From: an uncultured Alphaproteobacteria bacterium
GTDB taxonomy: Bacteria > Pseudomonadota > Alphaproteobacteria > Rhodobacterales > Rhodobacteraceae
DNA length: 64,000 bases
Reading direction: 5' to 3'
Assembly: GCA_902533625.1 (NCBI GenBank)
Contig: CACAMI010000002.1
Span: 124,001-188,000 of the forward strand
Positions within the stretch are counted from its first letter, which is position 1; each line of letters starts with the position of its first letter. Shown here in pieces: positions 27,428-37,137 of the stretch. Position numbers and translations under genes: made by a program. Below the pieces are notes generated by a model. It worked only from the letters and a program-made list of their open reading frames with translations. It was not told where the DNA came from and did no database searches.

Positions 27428-28807
27428 ATGAGTTATGGATTTGTGACCGCGGCTTATATTGCAGCCAGTGTTTTATTTATCTTGTCTCTTGGAGGCTTGA
27501 GTAACCAAGAGTCTGCAAAAAGAGCTGTATGGTTCGGTATTATCGGAATGGCAATAGCTGTTATTACCACTGTATTGGGCCCTGGTTTTAACTCATCCGG
27601 GTTTAGGATGCTTTTTCCTGCTATAATAATTGGTTCTATAATTGGTTCTGTAGTAGCCCTTAGAGTGCAAATGACAGGAATGCCACAACTGGTGGCAGCT
27701 CTCCATTCTTTTGTAGGTCTAGCTGCTGTTTTTATAGGAATAAATTCAGACCTGCATCCCCCTTTGAACTTAACTTTTGTGGAACTAGTTATTCATGAAG
27801 TCGAGATTTTTCTGGGTGTATTTATTGGGGCAATTACTTTTACTGGTTCTATAATAGCTTATGGAAAGCTTGCTGGATCTATTGACGGAAAGGCCTTGGT
27901 TATCCCTGGGCGGCATGTCCTGAATATAGTTATGCTAATAGCCTGCATAGTTTTGGGAGGAATGTATTTAAATCACGCTGGGACTTGGACGTTAATTGCA
28001 ATGACTTTGATAGCCTTTATAATCGGCGCCCACTTAGTTATGGCAATTGGGGGAGCGGATATGCCTGTCGTTGTGTCTATGCTAAATAGCTACTCAGGTT
28101 GGGCCGCTGCTGCGACTGGGTTCTTACTTGGAAATGATTTATTAATTGTGACAGGGGCGTTGGTAGGATCTTCTGGTGCTATACTATCTTATATTATGTG
28201 TAAGGCCATGAATAGAAATTTTATTTCTGTTATTCTAGGAGGTTGGGGTGGAACCTCAGGACCGGCTATGGAAATAGATGGAGAAATGGTACCCACCGAC
28301 CCAGATAATGTTGCAAATCTTTTGAATGAAGCGGGAAGTGTTATTATTGTGCCTGGTTATGGAATGGCCGTTGCTCAGGCGCAATCCTCAATTTCTGAAA
28401 TGACTAAGAGGCTAAGGGACAAGGGAAAGTCTGTAAGGTTTGCTATTCATCCTGTTGCGGGCAGATTGCCGGGTCACATGAATGTTTTGCTAGCTGAAGC
28501 TAAGGTACCTTACGATATTGTTTTAGAGATGGATGAAATAAATGACGACTTTCCAGAAACCGATGTGGTTATGGTTATAGGATCAAATGATATTGTCAAT
28601 CCTGCAGCTCAGGATGACCCCAACTCACCAATAGCTGGAATGCCAGTTTTGGAAGTTTGGAAATCTAAGCAGGTAATTGTTTTAAAAAGAGGTCAGGGCG
28701 CTGGATATTCTGGAGTAGAAAACCCGCTCTTTTTTAAAGAGAACACCAGAATGCTTTACGGAGATGCCAAGTCTTCAGTTGATGCTCTTTTATCAAAAAT
28801 AAGCTAA
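27428..28807 (+). CDS. pntB: NAD(P) transhydrogenase subunit beta
   Basis: Membrane domain plus NADP-binding domain of the transhydrogenase. Of the 459 residues, the first about 265 form eight or nine transmembrane helices. The C-terminal domain III carries the NADP site [10 protein letters not shown], then [18 protein letters not shown] and [15 protein letters not shown] with [10 protein letters not shown] near the end. An AGGAAGGG ribosome-binding site lies in the short gap after pntA. It converges with the MttB-family gene with only 3 bases between. Confidence 0.96.
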   Translation: MSYGFVTAAYIAASVLFILSLGGLSNQESAKRAVWFGIIGMAIAVITTVLGPGFNSSGFRMLFPAIIIGSIIGSVVALRVQMTGMPQLVAALHSFVGLAAVFIGINSDLHPPLNLTFVELVIHEVEIFLGVFIGAITFTGSIIAYGKLAGSIDGKALVIPGRHVLNIVMLIACIVLGGMYLNHAGTWTLIAMTLIAFIIGAHLVMAIGGADMPVVVSMLNSYSGWAAAATGFLLGNDLLIVTGALVGSSGAILSYIMCKAMNRNFISVILGGWGGTSGPAMEIDGEMVPTDPDNVANLLNEAGSVIIVPGYGMAVAQAQSSISEMTKRLRDKGKSVRFAIHPVAGRLPGHMNVLLAEAKVPYDIVLEMDEINDDFPETDVVMVIGSNDIVNPAAQDDPNSPIAGMPVLEVWKSKQVIVLKRGQGAGYSGVENPLFFKENTRMLYGDAKSSVDALLSKIS

Positions 28808-28810
28808 AGC

Positions 28811-30367
28811 CTAAAAATCTGTAGGGGCTCCGCCTTCTGAGATCCGTTTTGAGACAAAATCTTTAAGCTGTTCATTTATTGATTCATCTATGGGAGGTGC
28901 CTCAAAATTATCTAGAATATTTTTCCATATTTTGTTGGCCCTATCTTGTGTCCAAACTGCCCCTGCTTCTTCCCAAGCTTCGAAATTACTCCAATCAGAC
29001 AAAAAAGGAGAATAAAAAGCATTTGTGTAACGTTTTTGGGTATGTTCTGCTCCAAAAAAATGTCCGGTTGGCCCAACTTGCCTTATTGCATCTACTGCAA
29101 GAGAATCTTCACTGTAATCGGTAATTTGGGGTTCTAGATATCGTTGAAACTGCTGGAGCACTTCACAATCCATAACGAATTTTTCATAAGAAGCAATTAA
29201 GCCACCCTCTAGCCACCCTGCAGAATGATAAACGACATTTACACCACTATTGATAGCTGACCAAAGGCTATTCAAGCTTTCCCACATTGCTTGTCCATCC
29301 GGAGCATTTGCCGCACAAGCATTGGAAGCTCTCAAGGGTAGTTTGTAATAGCGCGCCATCTGGCCTGTTATTTGGGTGGCCCTTACGTACTCCGGAGTTC
29401 CGAAGGCAGGAGCTCCAGTTTTCATATCAACATTTGAAGTGAAGGTTCCAAAGACACAAGGTGTTCCAGGGTTTATAAACTGTAGAAGTGATATTGCTGC
29501 CAAGCCTTCTGCTATAGACTGGACTACTGCACCACTCATTGTAACAGGAGCCATCGCTCCAGCCAAAGTAAAGGGAGTAACAAAAACTGGTTGCCCTTTT
29601 CTCGCAAAACGCATTGCACCATCAAGCATTGGCCAATCATGCTTAAGGGGGGAAGATGAATTTATATTTGTATAAATCCGTGGCTTACTGAAGAAATCTT
29701 GATTTGATAATCCAGAAGCAATTCTGGCCATTTCTAACGCATCTTCCACTCTTTCGGGTCCTAATGAGTATGCATGGCAAACCTTATCAGTAAGTGTTAA
29801 CTTTTCGTAAAGACATTTTAAATGTCTCACTGAAGCGTGAATATCTACCGGTTCGACTGGATACCCTCCGGCTAGGTGAATACAATTAAAGTACTGTGTA
29901 AACTTTATTAGATCTTTGAAGCTTTCAAAATCGCCAACCCTCCTACCTCGATCAAGATCCATAACATTTGGGGGCGACGAAACATTTACAAAGGCAATAT
30001 TTTTCCCACCTATATTGATTTTTTTTTCGGGATTTCTTGGCGTTATTATAAATTCAGTTGGCGCCTTAGAGATCATCTCCATAACCCAGTGTCTATCCAT
30101 TTTCACCGTATCACTAGAAGCACTGACATTGCATCCTGCTTTTTTGAGGTATGATTTTGCTTCTTCATTAATAAATTCAATTCCAATCTCTTCAAGAATT
30201 CTCATTGCAGCGTTATGAATTGCTTCTACGCCTTCTTGGGGTATTGGTTCTGTAGGCTTGTCACAATTAATTGGGACTCGCCAAGCTGTTTGCCGTATGC
30301 TTGAAAGCTCCCCCCTTCGAGAATTGCCTGATCTGCCTCCACTTCGCTTTTTTGGTATTTTTTCCAA
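28811..30367 (-). CDS. MttB-family (trimethylamine/betaine-type) methyltransferase without pyrrolysine codon
   Basis: A 518-residue protein of the trimethylamine methyltransferase family (COG5598-like). Recognisable segments are AIHNAAMRILEEIGIEF, VNVSSPPNVMDLDRGRRVG, ASVRHLKCLYEKL, GTFTSNVDMKTGAPAFGTPE and FGAEHTQKRYTNAFYSPFLSDW. The frame runs without an in-frame TAG, so this is the pyrrolysine-free branch. Members of that branch demethylate glycine betaine, proline betaine or other quaternary amines by passing a methyl group to a corrinoid protein. No corrinoid protein gene is in the window. The apparent start is a TTG with a weak ribosome-binding site. Substrate unknown. Confidence 0.8.
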   Translation of the reverse strand: MEKIPKKRSGGRSGNSRRGELSSIRQTAWRVPINCDKPTEPIPQEGVEAIHNAAMRILEEIGIEFINEEAKSYLKKAGCNVSASSDTVKMDRHWVMEMISKAPTEFIITPRNPEKKINIGGKNIAFVNVSSPPNVMDLDRGRRVGDFESFKDLIKFTQYFNCIHLAGGYPVEPVDIHASVRHLKCLYEKLTLTDKVCHAYSLGPERVEDALEMARIASGLSNQDFFSKPRIYTNINSSSPLKHDWPMLDGAMRFARKGQPVFVTPFTLAGAMAPVTMSGAVVQSIAEGLAAISLLQFINPGTPCVFGTFTSNVDMKTGAPAFGTPEYVRATQITGQMARYYKLPLRASNACAANAPDGQAMWESLNSLWSAINSGVNVVYHSAGWLEGGLIASYEKFVMDCEVLQQFQRYLEPQITDYSEDSLAVDAIRQVGPTGHFFGAEHTQKRYTNAFYSPFLSDWSNFEAWEEAGAVWTQDRANKIWKNILDNFEAPPIDESINEQLKDFVSKRISEGGAPTDF

Positions 30368-30424
30368 TAGGTTCTTTCTAATAATATATTTTCTATATTT
30401 TTTTTTTATTAAGAAATAATCTAA

Positions 30425-31150
30425 CTAATTTCCGACAGTTTTTGTCGCTTTTAACTTTAATAAATCAATCAGGTCTTCAATTGAATTTAGGATTCTTGAG
30501 CTATAAGGTTTAAGGTCTGCTTTAACAGCTGGACCTGTGAGGACGCCAATGGGAACTGTTCCCGCATTAATGCTAGCAATTAGATCATGTGTACTATCTC
30601 CTATCATTAATACTTCATTTGGCTTAAGGCTCATTTGGGTACAAAATGCAATTATCTGCCCTGGGTCAGGCTTACTTCCAAATCCACTATCGTACCCTAC
30701 AACAAAATCAAAATGTTCATAAATTTTTGCGGTTTTTAGGTGAGAAATCGCAGCTTCTTCTGCGTCGTTTGTGGCGACTCCTAAAAGAAATCCATTTCTA
30801 TTTAATGATAATAGGGTTGACTCTAAACCTTTTACGGGCGTCTGTCTCTGGTTAGTAGCTTCTAATATCAGGAAATCTTCTAGTTCATTCTCTGACTTAT
30901 TTGGAATTACTTGTGATATTTTTTTTGCAGTTTCTGCAACAGTTCCTGCGATGAAATCACTGCCATTTTTGAAACGATTATTGTCAAAATCGAAGCCTAA
31001 TGCATCAGCTAATTTAGGAGTCTTCACATTATTATTTTTACTTAGAACAGTAATTATTCTAGTGGCCCAACTAGTCCATGAGAGGCTGAAATCAAATAAC
31101 GTACCGTCCTTATCAAAAACTATACCTTTAATTTTTTTAAAATCTGTCAT
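30425..31150 (-). CDS. HAD-family phosphatase (phosphoglycolate phosphatase-like)
   Basis: About 241 residues from the ATG at 31150; the frame opens 17 codons earlier, but this ATG has a GGTGATC upstream and sits just before the conserved start. HAD motifs are all present: GIVFDKDGTLFDF (motif I), GVATNDAEEA (II), GSKPDPGQI (III lysine) and MIGDSTHDLIASINAG (IV). The cap region is helical (type C1), as in Gph and related phosphatases. The substrate may be 2-phosphoglycolate or another small phosphomonoester. Confidence 0.82.
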   Translation of the reverse strand: MTDFKKIKGIVFDKDGTLFDFSLSWTSWATRIITVLSKNNNVKTPKLADALGFDFDNNRFKNGSDFIAGTVAETAKKISQVIPNKSENELEDFLILEATNQRQTPVKGLESTLLSLNRNGFLLGVATNDAEEAAISHLKTAKIYEHFDFVVGYDSGFGSKPDPGQIIAFCTQMSLKPNEVLMIGDSTHDLIASINAGTVPIGVLTGPAVKADLKPYSSRILNSIEDLIDLLKLKATKTVGN

Positions 31151-31280
31151 CTTGATCACCAGTTTAGTATAAAGGATACTATTTGTTGTATTTTTAACCA
31201 AGTTATTATTTTTAGGGTGGGTCTTATGAATACAGAAATTTTATACTTTAGTGAGGATGAAAAAATTAAAAAGATAGATA

Positions 31281-31946
31281 TCATTTAGTTGCATTATCAA
31301 TTTCCTTTTTGACAATTAATTCAATTTCTGACCACCTTTCAGGTGTGTAGCTTGCGAAAGAAGATGGAGGCAAGACTTTCTTTACTATTTCACATGCTGA
31401 GAAATGAATAGAAATAAGCTTATCGTTTTCATTACTGGCACTTTCTATTTGGAAGGGACTGTCATCAACAAAAAAACAAGGCTTGGTAATATCTTTGCTT
31501 AAATAATTGATTGCGGAACCTTTTGGTCCAGAATTACTGATTATAGGATAGTTTAAGCCAAGTTTCTTAAAATTTTCCTCTCTAGATTCATGTGCGTATT
31601 CAGGAACATTTGTTAAAATAACTACTGAGGCAATTTTGGATATTCTTTCCAAAGTTTCTTTTGAATTCTTAGTTAGTTTCTGGTTAATTGTTTCTTGTCG
31701 GATAAATTTTTTAACTAAGGATTGGGCAACACTCTTATCTGGATAATAACCGTCAGTCTTATGTGTGATTGCTTTGTCTAAGCGGTATCCAGATAAATTT
31801 AAGGCCCACCCTCTAGATTCAAGAAAGCTCTTAAAATGTTTTGCAAAATACAAAACCACCTCGTCAGCGTCACTGATAAACAGAGGTTTTTCCCTATCTA
31901 TGATCAATCTATCTATTTGTCTTTTTGTTCTTGGTTTCATATTCAT
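31281..31946 (-). CDS. HAD-like hydrolase, alphaproteobacterial type
   Basis: About 221 residues from the ATG at 31946. The HAD residues can be traced: FISDADEVV (motif I, DxD), VVILTNVPEYA (motif II), SGPKGSAINYL (motif III lysine) and PCFFVDDSPFQIESA (motif IV, DD). The region between I and II is a helical cap that does not look like the neighbouring Gph-type protein. It follows the DUF3572 gene by 11 bases on the same strand, so the two are probably co-expressed. Substrate unknown. Confidence 0.72.
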   Translation of the reverse strand: MNMKPRTKRQIDRLIIDREKPLFISDADEVVLYFAKHFKSFLESRGWALNLSGYRLDKAITHKTDGYYPDKSVAQSLVKKFIRQETINQKLTKNSKETLERISKIASVVILTNVPEYAHESREENFKKLGLNYPIISNSGPKGSAINYLSKDITKPCFFVDDSPFQIESASNENDKLISIHFSACEIVKKVLPPSSFASYTPERWSEIELIVKKEIDNATK

Positions 31947-31957
31947 AAAGCCTAAGG

Positions 31958-32239
31958 TTAGGTCCAATTATATGAGTCTCCTCCTGGAAGCAAGCTAAGA
32001 ATTTCCATTAATTCCTCGGGCTTGATAGAAAGTGCATAGGAACACTCTATTGCTATTTCATCTGATGATAGGCAATATTCAATGATGAAAACTAAAAATT
32101 CAGGGTCTTTTGATCTCTCAAAAATATCAGATATGCTTGCTCCGTTTAGATGAAGAAAATCAGCAAGTCGGTCCGGATTATTAGATAACCAACTTAATGC
32201 CTCCAAAGCTTTTACTTCTGCATACTCTTTATTTTTCAT
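31958..32239 (-). CDS. DUF3572 family protein
   Basis: A 93-residue acidic, helical protein. The pattern ALEALSWLSNNPDRLADFL, HLNGAS, then DPEFLVFIIEYCLSSDE and the C-terminal LLPGGDSYNWT is typical of DUF3572, an alphaproteobacteria-specific family of unknown function. AAGG precedes the ATG. It lies immediately upstream of a HAD-like hydrolase on the same strand and diverges from the Nudix gene. Confidence 0.83.
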   Translation of the reverse strand: MKNKEYAEVKALEALSWLSNNPDRLADFLHLNGASISDIFERSKDPEFLVFIIEYCLSSDEIAIECSYALSIKPEELMEILSLLPGGDSYNWT

Positions 32240-32309
32240 AATTCGCCTTCAAAAAGTTCGTCTAAAGGGTCTTGTTTCAGGATCTATCTTAACCTATAAA
32301 ACTCAAACT

Positions 32310-33005
32310 ATGAATTCAAATTCTGAAGAAGTACCCATAAAGAACGCTGCTACCGTTGTTATTCGGAGAGAAATGGAAGGTAAACCTTATGTACTTATGG
32401 GGCAGCGCGGTAAAGACGCCGTTTTTATGCCTAATAAGTTTGTTTTTCCTGGTGGAGCAATAGATCAGCAAGATCATGAAGTTAGATTGGCATTTGAGTT
32501 AGAAGAAGATTTATTTAATAATTTAATCGTTTCAGCAAAAGAAATTGAACCAAGGGCTATAATCGCGGGGGCTATTAGAGAAGTATGGGAAGAAACGGGG
32601 CTAAGAATTGTAGGAAAAGCCAAGACATTAGGAGATACTAACTTAGAGTTGAGCCAGTGGAAATCGTTTTCTGCAACTGGATTTTTGCCTAATCCAGCTG
32701 GATTAGAGTTTTTTTTTAGGGCCATAACACCTCCTGGACGCCCCAGAAGATTTGATGCTAGATTTTTGATTTGCAACTCAGATGAGATTTCTGGAAATTT
32801 AGATGATTTTTCGCATGCTAGTACTGAACTTTCTCACCTACAGTGGATAGATCTTAATCTCATAAATCAGTTGGAGCTTCCCTTTATTACTGAAATTGTA
32901 CTAGCTGAAGTAGTATCTCGAGAAGAAAGAGGGCGACATCCAGAGGGCATCCCTTTCTTCGATTATTCGAAAGAAAAATCTCAAATTAGCTTCATAAAAG
33001 CATAG
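32310..33005 (+). CDS. Nudix hydrolase
   Basis: A 231-residue protein. The Nudix elements are FVFPGGAID (about 45-52) and REVWEETGL (90-98, with the metal-binding glutamates). About 34 residues separate them, so the loop inside the Nudix box is enlarged, as in the NUDT7/8/19-like CoA or nucleotide diphosphatase subgroup. The C-terminal part ends with a short helical tail. Substrates in that subgroup include CoA derivatives and nucleoside diphosphate compounds; the exact one cannot be read from sequence. No clear ribosome-binding site is visible. Confidence 0.85.
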   Translation: MNSNSEEVPIKNAATVVIRREMEGKPYVLMGQRGKDAVFMPNKFVFPGGAIDQQDHEVRLAFELEEDLFNNLIVSAKEIEPRAIIAGAIREVWEETGLRIVGKAKTLGDTNLELSQWKSFSATGFLPNPAGLEFFFRAITPPGRPRRFDARFLICNSDEISGNLDDFSHASTELSHLQWIDLNLINQLELPFITEIVLAEVVSREERGRHPEGIPFFDYSKEKSQISFIKA

Positions 33006-33112
33006 TTTTATTTTTTTGATTAACGATAGGTTTAAAACAACTTGACATAAGTTAGTGCACGTGTAGAAGAATACGCTGTCTAGTATAATCTATATGTGGA
33101 AAGAAAAGGTTC

Positions 33113-33280
33113 ATGGCTAAACCAACGACAATAAAGATTAGATTAAATTCGACCGCGGACACGGGCCATTTTTATGTAACAAAAAAAAATGCTCGAACTA
33201 TGACCGAAAAGATGGTTGTTAAAAAGTATGATCCTGTAGCAAGAAAGCATGTTGAATATAAAGAGGCAAAGATAAAATAA
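33113..33280 (+). CDS. rpmG: 50S ribosomal protein L33
   Basis: A 55-residue basic protein, [16 protein letters not shown] at the start, with [14 protein letters not shown] and [19 protein letters not shown], the standard L33 pattern. It lacks the zinc-binding cysteine pairs, so it is the C-minus form. A TATAAT element at 33084-33089 is a plausible -10 box; no good -35 is seen at the right distance, though a TTGACA occurs at 33042-33047, too far away. The gene ends directly at a strong hairpin terminator. Confidence 0.96.
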   Translation: MAKPTTIKIRLNSTADTGHFYVTKKNARTMTEKMVVKKYDPVARKHVEYKEAKIK

Positions 33281-33310
33281 AAAAGGCCTGAAAACAGGCC
33301 ATTTTTATTT
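33281..33310. terminator. Bidirectional rho-independent terminator after rpmG and yccA-like gene
   Basis: GGCCTG (33285-33290) and CAGGCC (33295-33300) form a GC-rich stem with an AAAA loop. A-runs on the left and T-runs on the right would give U-tracts in either direction. It starts right after the rpmG stop and lies 19 bases from the end of the convergent BAX-inhibitor gene, so it can serve both. Confidence 0.9.
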
Positions 33311-33328
33311 TGTTATTTTAGCAAATTA

Positions 33329-34048
33329 TTACTCGCGCATAGCTCCCATTAAGTGAAGGAGCATAATAAACATATTTAAGAAATTTAGGTAAAGCTGCAA
33401 AGCACCCATAATTCCTGCCTTAGCAGCAAACTCTTCCCCTTGGGCTATTCTTAGCTGTAGATATGTATTTTTAATATTCTGTGTATCATATGCTGTAAGG
33501 CCTGCAAAAAGTAACACCCCGATTGCTGAGATAGCAATACTTAGGCCTTCATTAGCCATAAAGATATTAATTATTGATACAACTATAAGACCCACAACGC
33601 CAATAATAAGAAAGCTGCCAAGAGGGCCAAGATTTCTTTTTGTCGTGTATCCATATAAGCTGAGAGCAGCAAAAGCTACTGCGGTGCTAAAAAATGCTTG
33701 ACCTATCTCTATGCCTGTATAAATAGCAAAGATATATGAAATTGATAAACCTACTAAGGCAGCAAATGCCCAAAACACGAGTTGAGCTGTTTCATATTTC
33801 ATTGACATGATTTTAGAACCAAAAATAAATACAACAACTAATGGGGCAAACATAACTACCCATTTGAGTGGCGTCGCAAAAATTGCCATTAAAAGTGTTG
33901 GGCTGGTTCCAACTGCGTATGCCACTGCGCCGGTTATTATCATGGCTACGGCCATAAGGCCGTATACTTTTGTCATATGAGCCCTTAATCCAGCATCTAT
34001 GTCTATATTCGCAGCGGTCGCTGTCCGCGCAAATTGTGATTCAGTCAT
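33329..34048 (-). CDS. BAX inhibitor-1/YccA family membrane protein
   Basis: A 239-residue protein with seven hydrophobic helices. It has the family motifs GLMAVAMIITGAVAYAVG near the first helix, GYTTKRNLGPLGSFLI in the middle, LFAGLTAYDTQNIKN (with the conserved Asp) and LQLYLNFLNMFIMLLHLMG at the C-terminus. YccA and YbhL in E. coli modulate membrane proteolysis by FtsH or act as ion channels; the role here is inferred only from the family. The gene ends at the shared terminator with rpmG. Confidence 0.92.
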   Translation of the reverse strand: MTESQFARTATAANIDIDAGLRAHMTKVYGLMAVAMIITGAVAYAVGTSPTLLMAIFATPLKWVVMFAPLVVVFIFGSKIMSMKYETAQLVFWAFAALVGLSISYIFAIYTGIEIGQAFFSTAVAFAALSLYGYTTKRNLGPLGSFLIIGVVGLIVVSIINIFMANEGLSIAISAIGVLLFAGLTAYDTQNIKNTYLQLRIAQGEEFAAKAGIMGALQLYLNFLNMFIMLLHLMGAMRE

Positions 34049-34186
34049 GAAACTCTATCCTTTTCTATTAAAACGGTTACTAAACGTATATATCGTTATA
34101 ATTAAAGTTGAGTTCAAGAGCAATACCGATTTTTACTATGTTTTATTTTTTGGGGAATATTGCTTTCTTAATATAAAAAAGGATTT

Positions 34187-35152
34187 CTAGATTGCCATTT
34201 CAACTACAACTTTCCCTTTAGCCTTTCTCTGCCTTATTATTTCTAGTGCTTCATTAGATTTTTTAAGCGGAAATATATCACTTATTAAGGGACCTAAATT
34301 GTATGACCTTCTTAGGTTAATTAATTCAATACAATTTTTTCTAAAGCCATCCAAATTAAATTTTTGATAAGCACTCCAGTGCACACCTATAACATCTATG
34401 TTTTTTACCATAACGATATTTAACGGAATTTGTGGAACCGTTCCGCTGGCAAAGCCAATAGGAATGATTCTTGCGCATTGATTGGATGCTCTAAATACTT
34501 TTTCAAACATAGTGCCACCAACTGGATCATAAATAACGTCCGCACCCCCTATGGATTTTATTTTATGAACAAGGTTCTCATCGCTATTTTCAAACAAGTA
34601 AGTTGCTCCTAATTCCTTCGCTTTTGCTAACTTTTCCGTATCACTTGCAACTGCTATAACGGTTGCTCCCAATGCTTTCCCGAGTTCAACGGCAGTTAAG
34701 CCAATGCCACCAGAGGCACCAAGTACTACTAAGTTTTCACTACTTTTTAGTTTTGCCCTATCTTTAAGGGACAAGTAGCCTGTCCCGTAGGCAATCAAAA
34801 AGCTTGCTGCTTCATTGTTTGTCATTGCTTCGGGCACCTTAAAACAAGAGCTGTAACTTGCAGTCACCTTTTCTGAGAGTCCACCACCTTCAACTATTGC
34901 TATAACCCTATCTCCCAAACTTAACTCAGAAGAGGTGCAGTTAATTCTTTCAATAATGCCACAAACTTCTAGGCCAGGGGCAAAGGGTAAATTTGGTTTT
35001 AGTTGATATTTTCCTTGGATTAGTAAAGTATCAGCGAAATTCAAACCGCAAGATAGAACTTTGATGAGGACTTTATTTTTTTCAGGTATTGGGTCAGGGA
35101 TATTTAAAAGGTCAAGTTTACCACCTAATTCTTTTAAGATCATGGATTTCAT
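34187..35152 (-). CDS. Zinc-free NAD(P)H:quinone oxidoreductase (MDR family)
   Basis: A 321-residue medium-chain dehydrogenase/reductase. The N-terminal GroES-like domain has VLIKVLSCGLNFADTLLIQGKYQ and PFAPGLEVCG; the Rossmann domain has VLGASGGIGLTAVELGKALGA near 140-160 and GADVIYDPVGG. The catalytic and structural zinc cysteines of alcohol dehydrogenases are missing, which fits the quinone oxidoreductase (QorA/CryZ-like) subfamily. Reduction of a quinone or an enone with NADPH is likely, with the substrate unknown. It diverges from typA. Confidence 0.85.
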   Translation of the reverse strand: MKSMILKELGGKLDLLNIPDPIPEKNKVLIKVLSCGLNFADTLLIQGKYQLKPNLPFAPGLEVCGIIERINCTSSELSLGDRVIAIVEGGGLSEKVTASYSSCFKVPEAMTNNEAASFLIAYGTGYLSLKDRAKLKSSENLVVLGASGGIGLTAVELGKALGATVIAVASDTEKLAKAKELGATYLFENSDENLVHKIKSIGGADVIYDPVGGTMFEKVFRASNQCARIIPIGFASGTVPQIPLNIVMVKNIDVIGVHWSAYQKFNLDGFRKNCIELINLRRSYNLGPLISDIFPLKKSNEALEIIRQRKAKGKVVVEMAI

Positions 35153-35294
35153 TTACTAACCTATTTTTAATTTTAGGCCATTTATAGCTATTTCAATTAT
35201 TTTATAAACTAAATATTTGGATTTTATTGTTCAATCTGCTTTCCAAATTATCTGTTATTGTTTATCACAGATCAAACTGAATAAGTATTTATCA

Positions 35295-37106
35295 ATGAAA
35301 ATAAGAAATATAGCAATAATAGCTCATGTAGATCATGGCAAAACAACTCTAGTTGATGAAATTCTCAAGCAGTCTGGGGTTTTTCATAACAAACAGGAAG
35401 TCTCGGAAAGAGCAATGGATAGCAATGAGCTTGAGAGGGAAAGAGGTATAACAATTCTTTCCAAGGTAACCTCAGTAGAATGGTCAAGTTCACGTATCAA
35501 CATTTTAGATACTCCAGGGCATGCAGATTTTGGAGGAGAAGTTGAACGTATACTTTCAATGGTCGATGGAGTTTTGCTGTTAGTAGATGCCTCAGAGGGT
35601 CCAATGCCACAAACCAAGTTTGTTACATCAAAGGCACTAAAACAGGGATTAAGACCTATAGTAATTTTGAATAAGGTAGATAAAACTCAAGCTGAACCTG
35701 ATAGGGTTCTTAGCCAAGTATTTGATCTTTTTGATAGCTTAGGCGCCACGGAAGAGCAGTTAGATTTTCCTTTCCTTTATGCCAGCGGCCGGTCTGGCTG
35801 GGCAGATGTTGATTTGATGGGGCAGCGGAAAAACTTAAACTCTCTAATGGAATTGATTTTAAGCCATGTAAGACCACCAGTACAAACTGAGTTCAATACT
35901 GCACCCTTTTCCATGTTGGCAACTATTTTGGAGAGAGATGATTATTTAGGACGTATGTTAACAGGCAGAATAGAGACTGGGAGGATAAAAACAGGGGAAA
36001 ACATAAAGGGAATGTCTCCTTCTGGAGAGACAATAGAAAACTTCAGAGCAAGCAAAATTTTATTATTTAGGGGCTTGAAAAAGGTAGAAGTTGATGAAGC
36101 TATAGCGGGTGATATTGTATCAATATGTGGAATGGTTAAGACGAGCGTGTCTGATACGATTTGTGAAAGAAGTTTGACTGAGCCTTTAAACTCGCAACCT
36201 ATAGATCCACCTACTATTTCCGTAACTATAGGGATAAATGATAGTCCATTAGCTGGAAAAGAAGGTAAACTCATCCAAAGTAGGGTTATAAGAGATCGAC
36301 TTTTTAAGGAATCAGAGAGCAATATTGCAATCCAAGTATCTGAGGGTATCTCTGGTGAGAGTTTAGAAGTGTTTGGAAGAGGTGAGCTGCAGATTGGAAT
36401 TTTATTAGAGAATATGCGGCGAGAAGGTTTTGAGCTCTCGGTATCTAGACCACGGGTTGTATATCAGACTAGGGATGGGAAAAAATTTGAGCCTATTGAA
36501 GAAATTACCATTGATGTCGATTCGACTTATTCAGGCGCTGTAATAGAAAAAATATCAAATAGAAAAGGTGCAGTTAAAGAAATAAATCCATCTAGTGGTG
36601 ATAAGACTAGGATAATTGCTTTGATCCCATCTAGAGGGCTAATAGGTTACCATGGTGAATTTCTTACTGATACAAAAGGAACTGGAATATTGAATAGGGC
36701 TTTCCATTCTTATGAAGAATTCAAAGGTGACATTTTAGGTAAGTCACGAGGGGCACTTATATCAATGGAAAAAGGAAAGGCTGTGCAATACGCCTTATTT
36801 CACCTGGAAGACAGAGGTTATTTTTTTATCCGTCCTGGCGAGGAAATTTATCCTGGTATGATAGTAGGAGAGCATAACAGGAATAATGATTTAGAGGTTA
36901 ATCCAATTCGTGGCAAAAAGTTAACTAATGTTAGAGCGTCAGGCCATGATGAATCATTACGTTTAACAGCGGCAAGACGACTTAAGTTAGAGGAGGCTAT
37001 TTCTTATATTAAGGATGATGAACTAGTAGAACTCACTCCAACAAGTATCCGTTTGAGAAAAAAATATTTGGATTCTAACGAGCGAAAAAAACAACAAAAA
37101 CTTTAA
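35295..37106 (+). CDS. typA: Translational GTPase TypA/BipA
   Basis: Ribosome-associated GTPase acting in 50S assembly and stress adaptation. The frame is open from 35217, but the ATG at 35295 is the right start: the protein then begins MKIRNIAIIAHVDHGKTTL, as in other TypA, and is 603 residues long (E. coli 607). Other motifs are RERGITI (switch I), DTPGHADFGGEVERIL (switch II) and NKVD. The domain II, III and V regions and the TypA-specific C-terminal domain with RGALISMEKGKAVQYAL are complete. Confidence 0.95.
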   Translation: MKIRNIAIIAHVDHGKTTLVDEILKQSGVFHNKQEVSERAMDSNELERERGITILSKVTSVEWSSSRINILDTPGHADFGGEVERILSMVDGVLLLVDASEGPMPQTKFVTSKALKQGLRPIVILNKVDKTQAEPDRVLSQVFDLFDSLGATEEQLDFPFLYASGRSGWADVDLMGQRKNLNSLMELILSHVRPPVQTEFNTAPFSMLATILERDDYLGRMLTGRIETGRIKTGENIKGMSPSGETIENFRASKILLFRGLKKVEVDEAIAGDIVSICGMVKTSVSDTICERSLTEPLNSQPIDPPTISVTIGINDSPLAGKEGKLIQSRVIRDRLFKESESNIAIQVSEGISGESLEVFGRGELQIGILLENMRREGFELSVSRPRVVYQTRDGKKFEPIEEITIDVDSTYSGAVIEKISNRKGAVKEINPSSGDKTRIIALIPSRGLIGYHGEFLTDTKGTGILNRAFHSYEEFKGDILGKSRGALISMEKGKAVQYALFHLEDRGYFFIRPGEEIYPGMIVGEHNRNNDLEVNPIRGKKLTNVRASGHDESLRLTAARRLKLEEAISYIKDDELVELTPTSIRLRKKYLDSNERKKQQKL

Positions 37107-37137
37107 ATTAAAGATATAAAATTAGGCAATCTTAATT

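Noticed and set aside
33042-33089. TTGACA and TATAAT upstream of rpmG as one promoter
   Set aside because: The boxes are 36 bases apart, about twice the allowed spacing; only the -10 element may be real.
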